From the NCBI GenBank assembly GCA_016858145.1, contig JAEHOE010000228.1, positions 1 to 64,000 of the forward strand: a stretch of 64,000 nucleotides of DNA, in the 5' to 3' direction. This DNA is from Edaphochlamys debaryana. Taxonomy: Eukaryota > Chlorophyta > Chlorophyceae > Chlamydomonadales. Positions within the stretch are counted from its first letter, which is position 1. Each line of letters starts with the position of its first letter. The notes under the pieces were generated by a model that had not been told where the DNA came from, searched no databases, and worked only from the letters and a program-made list of their open reading frames with translations. The position numbers were made by a program, and so were the translations under genes. Shown one piece after another: positions 59,102 to 64,000 of this stretch.

Positions 59102-62100
59102 ATGTGCAACGAAAAGCTTCAGCATGATGCGCCTCGAGGACCGGGGAGGCCGACGGTGGCTTTACTCGCAGCTTTGCTGCTGCTGTCCTGGAGCCAGTCC
59201 GTGGCGGGTAGACAGGAGACGGAGAGGTGGGTATATATCAGGCGGCATAAATGCCTCCGCCTCGCGTGGGGCGTAACCAGGCTCGACGCCGGTTGCAGAC
59301 TGGTATGGGATACGGCAGAAATGCGATGAAGCCACAGGGGGTGGGTGGGGGGTCTCGACGTCCCCGGTTTTAGATGGGCGTTCAGTCGCCGCGGGCGACG
59401 TGCTTGGCGTTGCCCTCGCGGTCCCTCCCGCAGGGCCTGTGGTATCTCAATCGGAGCCACCAATGTTGATCGGTTGACGGCGGCGGCTGTCGTGCTGAGC
59501 TGCGTCTCCAGCGGAGATGATGCCCAGGTACGTACGTGCCGGTGCAGGAGGACCGGGGGCGCGAGGGCGCCATGTCTAAATAGCCTGGTCAGCCTATGGG
59601 GCGAGCGGTCCTGTTGGGGGCGATGGGCTTCAGCGTTTTGGAAGTTACGCGACGGGCAGCGCTCGACGGCCTGGCACGGTGGCGTCGCCCCAGCCCGAAG
59701 CGTTCGCCCCTCCACCTTCGTAACTTCCTCATGCCGCTTCCCATGCGCCCTCTCTCGCAGCCGCGGCCGCAGCCCTGGCCTGCATCCCAGCCTCTGCGCC
59801 TGGTCGCGAGCTCAGGCGCCCCGGAGGCCTGGGCACTGACCCACCTGGGCCCAGCGCCCTCGGGCCCGGCTGGGCCTGTGGGCCCAGACCCGGCATCTGG
59901 GTCGGGCGCGGCTGTAGGTGGCAACCGCTCGCACAGCTCGGGGGCAGGCACCGGCGGCGCAAGCGGAGCTGCGTGGGGCCCAGTCTCGTCGCCGTGGCCT
60001 ATTCAGCTGACGGTCGCCCCTGGCCCGGCCATTCGATCGTGGCCCATCTTCTATGACTATGACATGGTCAGTGCTGGTGGTTGACCTGGGGTTACCTAAA
60101 AGAGAGTGTGAGGCTGTCGTTCCCAGGGAAGCGGTAGTTGGGGGCCTTTCATTCGGGGGCTCCGGGCCTGTCCGTGTGACGTGGCGAGATTTAAGGCTGC
60201 CACCGCTGCGGAGGTCCGAGGCGCATCCGCCTTCTCTTCCGCCCCTTGCCGAGAGCTGACCCGCGTGCACTCATGCCGTGACGTGCAGGGCGGCAACTGG
60301 GGTCCGGTGGAGTTCGACGGGCCGGAGCGTAGGTTCCCACACGGCGACACCCCATGGGTCCTCGACGACCCGCCCAGCCCCGCGTTGGCTCCTCCTGCTC
60401 CTCCCCAACCGGACTCAGACTACTCAGACAGTCGTCGCTCGGCGCGACGACGGCTCCAGCAGGCGCAAGCCCCGCCCCTGCAGATCCCTGTGCTACCGCC
60501 ACCACCACCACCCCCGCACCCCGCTCCCCCGCCGCCCGCCCCTTTACCGGACGCATGGGTCGTCAGCGGGGACGAGCTCGGGGGCGTGGACATGCAGGGT
60601 CGGGGCGTGGATCTCACAGCCCTGGTCCGGTCCGACCGTTCCATACAGTGGTCCGGACTGCTGCCCGGTTACGTGACCAGCCTGTACCGCATGGGCGGTC
60701 GGGCGGTTGGTCTGCCCCTGGCCCTCTCCACGCAGCTGCTGTACTGGGACGAGCGGCGGTTGGCGGCCGAGGGGCTGCGGCCGCCCGAGACGTGGCAGCA
60801 GCTGCTGGAGGCGGCGGGGAGGATGCACGGCAAGGTGCGGCGTGGCGCACTGCGTTGCATCGTGGGGCGGGGTATACAGAGGGTCGGGCGCTGGCTGCAG
60901 CTAGGAAGCAACGGCGCTCGGCAAAGCGCTGGCTGCCCTGTTGCTTTTCCAGGCACTCTGCAAACGCCATCGACTACGTCGCTGGGTGTTGTCGCACAAA
61001 TCTCCACGCGTACGGCACCCTCACTTCGTCCACCCCCTTGCACAAACCATCCATCCCTTCCCCCTCAGGACCTGGACGGGGACGGCCGTCCAGACTACGG
61101 CCTGTGCGTGGTGGCGCGCCGCCGCGCCGCCGGCTGCCCGCCCGACCTGCTGCCTCTCCTGCTCGACGCCTGGGCCGCGCACGCCCAGGCGTCCGGCACG
61201 CGGCAGGGGCTGTGGTTCAGCCAAGACGGGCAGCTGCGGCCGCTGGTCGACTCAGCGGCCCTGCGGGAGGCGCTCCGTCTGGCAGTGGCGGCGGCGGCCC
61301 TGGGCCCGCAGGCGGTGCAGGCGGCGGAGGCGCTGGCGTGCGACCTCGGCAGCCGACCCAGCAGCCCTGGCGGCGCCGGGCTAGCCTCCGAAAATGCCAC
61401 GGCGGCGGCGGGTACAGCAGGGGTGGATGGGAGCGCTCAGACGCCGCTTTCACCGCTGGAGAACCTGCAGCTCGCCGTGGCAGGGCGCTGCGCCTTCGCT
61501 ATCGCACCGGGGCTGTCGCTCCTTAAGGCCGTTACCGCCGCAGCACGAGCAGCGCAGCAGTCCGGATCCAAATCTGGTTCCGGAGCGGCGGCGAAGACCT
61601 CGCCCCTGTACGGCAGCCTGGGCGTGTCGGCCCTGCCGGGCAGCGCCCGCATCTGGCGTTACGCCAATGATTCCCTCGTGGCTTGCACCCGGGACACGTG
61701 CCCCTTCGCCCAGCCCATGGCACCCGCAGCGCTCTCCAACGCCACCCCAGCAATGGTCCCTGCGGCCAACGTCACCGCGCCGCCGCCCGCTGGCAACGGC
61801 AGTGCCGCGGCGCCTGCAGGCGCGGCCCCGGCGCTGCCGCCGGGCCATGGAACGGTTGGTGATGCGGCTGCTGAGGGCGCTGCGGCCCCAGCAGCAGCGA
61901 TGCCGCCGCAGCCGCTGTTGGTGAACCGGGCTCAGGTGTTGCAGGTGACGGCCGCGGCGGTGCTTCGGGAGGGCGCGGCGCCTGAGCGGCTGCTGGCGTC
62001 GTACGCGCTGCTGTCGGCGCCCCTGGCCAAAGACGCGGCGATGCGGGAGGTCCTTGACCCGACCTCAGGTGCGTACGGCACCGTACGCAAGCCGTTACGG

Positions 62101-64000
62101 CCGGCTGGGTTAAACTTCTGTGCACCAACCAGATGCTGCCAATTGCCTGCTGAATCGAGCTCCTTTGCTGTTGCTCTAATGCGCAGATGCGGACCCGTTC
62201 CGGTACAGCCACCTGGAGCTGGGGCGCTGGGTTGCGGCCGGCTATGACCCCTCCGACACCGCCGCCGCGCTGTCCGCCTACGCCGGCGTTTTGTCCTCGG
62301 CCAACCTCGCGTTGCCCCTGGCCGTTCCCGGCGCGCAAGCCTACATCTCGCAGCTGAGGGCCACGGCCGCCGCTTACGTAACCGCCGCGGCGGCCGATTC
62401 TACGCCGGCTGACGCCGAGGCGAGGGCCAAGCAGCTCACCAAAGGGGCGGCCGCGGCCCTGTCAGATGCTTATGCGGTTGTGCCCGAGAGTGCGGCGGCA
62501 AATGGGATATTCTACCAACGCAGCTTGAGGACCTGGACCCGAGGACCCGAGCCAGACTACGTAAGCTGCTGAGGCCTGGGCTAAGGGAGCTCAGGGACCT
62601 CAGGCCGCAGGGACCTCGCGTGTTTGGGGCAGTCTGTGACCATGCCGCGCTCTGCCCAGCGTCTATTTATACTTCCTCTGACCTATCTCCTGGCTGGCTC
62701 ACCCTCTCACGCAGCAACCCGGCGAGGCGCCGTGGGCCCCGGTCGCCGCCGAGGCTCCGCCTCGAAAGACCGGCGGCGTCGCGGACTTCGTGATCTTCAT
62801 CACAGCCGTGGCCGCGGGCTTCGGCGTCATTGCGGCGGGGGCGGTGGGGCTGGACCTGTTTGCCCGCCACATGCGCCGCCGCACGGGGGACTGGCGCAAG
62901 ACCCGCGGCCCCCGCATGGCCGCGCCGCAGCCCTCCCCCGACCTCACCATCCTCATAACAGACATCGAGGTGAGCTGCGCTGCGGCACGCGGGCAGGGCT
63001 TGGGGCTCTAGTCTGGGGTCCACCGGTGACCGGTTGCTTGCTGAGGGCCCTTCCCAGGCCTTGCCTCTCCACCCGTACGGCACGTGGCCCTCGCTTCGGA
63101 CTCGAATGGCACCCCTCACCCCCGTCCTCGCTCACCCCCACCCCCACCCCCGCCCCACCACCGCAGGGCTCCACCACGTTGTGGGAGGCGCTGCCCGCCC
63201 CCGTCATGGACGCCGCCCTGCGCCTGCACGCTCAGCTCGTGCGGGGGCTGCTGGTGCACCACGGCGGCTACGAGAGCTGCACGGAGGGGGACTCGTTCGT
63301 GTGCGCCTTCGCCGCCCCCGTCAAGGCGCTGGCCTTCTCCATCCAGCTGCAGACGGGGCTGACGCAGCTGGCCTGGTGGGTGGCGGGCGGCGGGTTTTGA
63401 GCCTTATGTGGATTGCGGGATGGACTGGGGCGGGTTTGTGGGCACGGTTGGGGTGGATGCTGATGGGTGGATAGCGTGGGGGTGTGGATTGCGGCCCACG
63501 GGTTGAGCAAGTCGGGTGGACAGCTGGAACGGAGTGATGACGGCATTGAGGTGTGAACAACACCCCGGCGCCCTCTGCTTGCCGGTTCGCGCGCCTCTGG
63601 CTGTGTTGAAGCGCCGCCCTTGACTTCTTTGCTCCCCTGCACCGCAGGCCGCAGCCTCTGCTGGACCACCCCTGCGGCTGCGAGCTCTACGTCGTGCCCC
63701 GAGTGCCGGGCGCTCAGTCGGGCGGCGGGGCCTGGGCCGACACGGGTGCCACACTCGCGCCGCGGGACGACAAGCTCCGAGGCGGCCTCACGCGGACCTC
63801 GAACGAGTCTCAGAAGCAGCAGCAGCCGGGGCCACCGGAGCCGCGCGCTAGCGCCAACGGAGGCGGTGGCGCGCAGGCCTCGCCCGGGGCGCGTGCAGCC
63901 CTGGAGGACGAGGGATGTCCGCCTCCGCAGCAGCAGCCCAGCCCTGGGTCGCGGTTCGTGGCGTGTAGCGTCGGGACGTATGCCAGCGGTAGCGCAAGCG
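59102..64000 (+). CDS. receptor-type nucleotide cyclase with extracellular solute-binding domain; 3' end off window
   Basis: Nine exons, open to the window edge: 59102-59226, 59434-59527, 59761-60066, 60289-60834, 61069-62068, 62187-62560, 62715-62969, 63167-63375, 63648-64000+ (~1087 residues so far). A signal peptide (VALLAALLLLSWSQSVAG) leads into a domain like bacterial ABC-type sugar-binding proteins: GYVTSLYRMGGRAVGLPLAL, LYWDERRLAAEGLRPPETW, then DLDGDGRPDYGL and AVAGRCAFAIAPG, typical of that fold. A Pro-rich insert (60370-60560) interrupts it. One membrane helix follows (ADFVIFITAVAAGFGVIAAG), then a class III cyclase domain: LTILITDIEGSTTLWE and EGDSFVCAF carry both metal-binding aspartates. 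After the LAWP segment the domain is interrupted by a Gly/Gln-rich insert. Such proteins make cGMP or cAMP on ligand binding; substrate specificity residues lie beyond the window. The exon 1 donor was chosen for phase with the second exon. Confidence 0.88.

Overview
This is a nuclear genomic window from a green alga, most likely a volvocine (Chlamydomonas/Gonium/Volvox-type) species. The evidence is the very high GC content, compact genes broken by many short GT-AG introns, TGTAA polyadenylation motifs downstream of stop codons, and two hydroxyproline-rich pherophorin genes, a family typical of volvocine extracellular matrix. There are no bacterial-style operons, ribosome binding sites or CRISPR arrays. 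All gene models were built by eye, joining exons so that splice sites and codon phase agree. Exon lists run in transcription order.

Layout. 1-1781 (-): a secreted protein with a netrin/TIMP-like look, running off the left edge. 3645-7395 (-): an FTR1-type iron permease with a long insert and a coiled-coil tail. 7539-9530: a 2-kb element with ~370-bp inverted terminal repeats, sitting about 140 bp upstream of the permease start. 10406-15950 (-): a single-pass membrane protein with six kelch motifs, one 17-nt microexon, and an intron holding a 124-bp tandem array that copies its own 3' splice junction. 16681-22320 (-): an RS-rich nuclear protein with proline/glycine-rich tail. 23313-25627 (+): an organelle-targeted thymidine kinase. 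26349-35027 (+): an unrecognised alanine/glycine-rich protein of about 2150 residues with a recurring helical motif. 36243-41211 (-) and 41910-54187 (+): a head-to-head pair of pherophorins, the second a giant with six N-type modules and one C-terminal pherophorin domain. 55970-58625 (-): an unrecognised histidine-rich repeat protein. 59102-64000+ (+): a membrane receptor joining a solute-binding domain to a class III nucleotide cyclase, running off the right edge.

How they fit together. Several products are secretory or membrane proteins (NTR-like protein, iron permease, kelch protein, two pherophorins, receptor cyclase), but nothing indicates a shared pathway except for the two pherophorins, which share a 698-bp divergent promoter region and presumably both enter the cell wall or matrix.

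The most unusual signals are the repeated duplication of exon-intron junctions inside introns (three independent genes), the long-TIR element in the iron permease promoter, the six-module pherophorin with an apparent one-base frameshift in a C7 run, and the large repeat-bearing unknown at 26349-35027.
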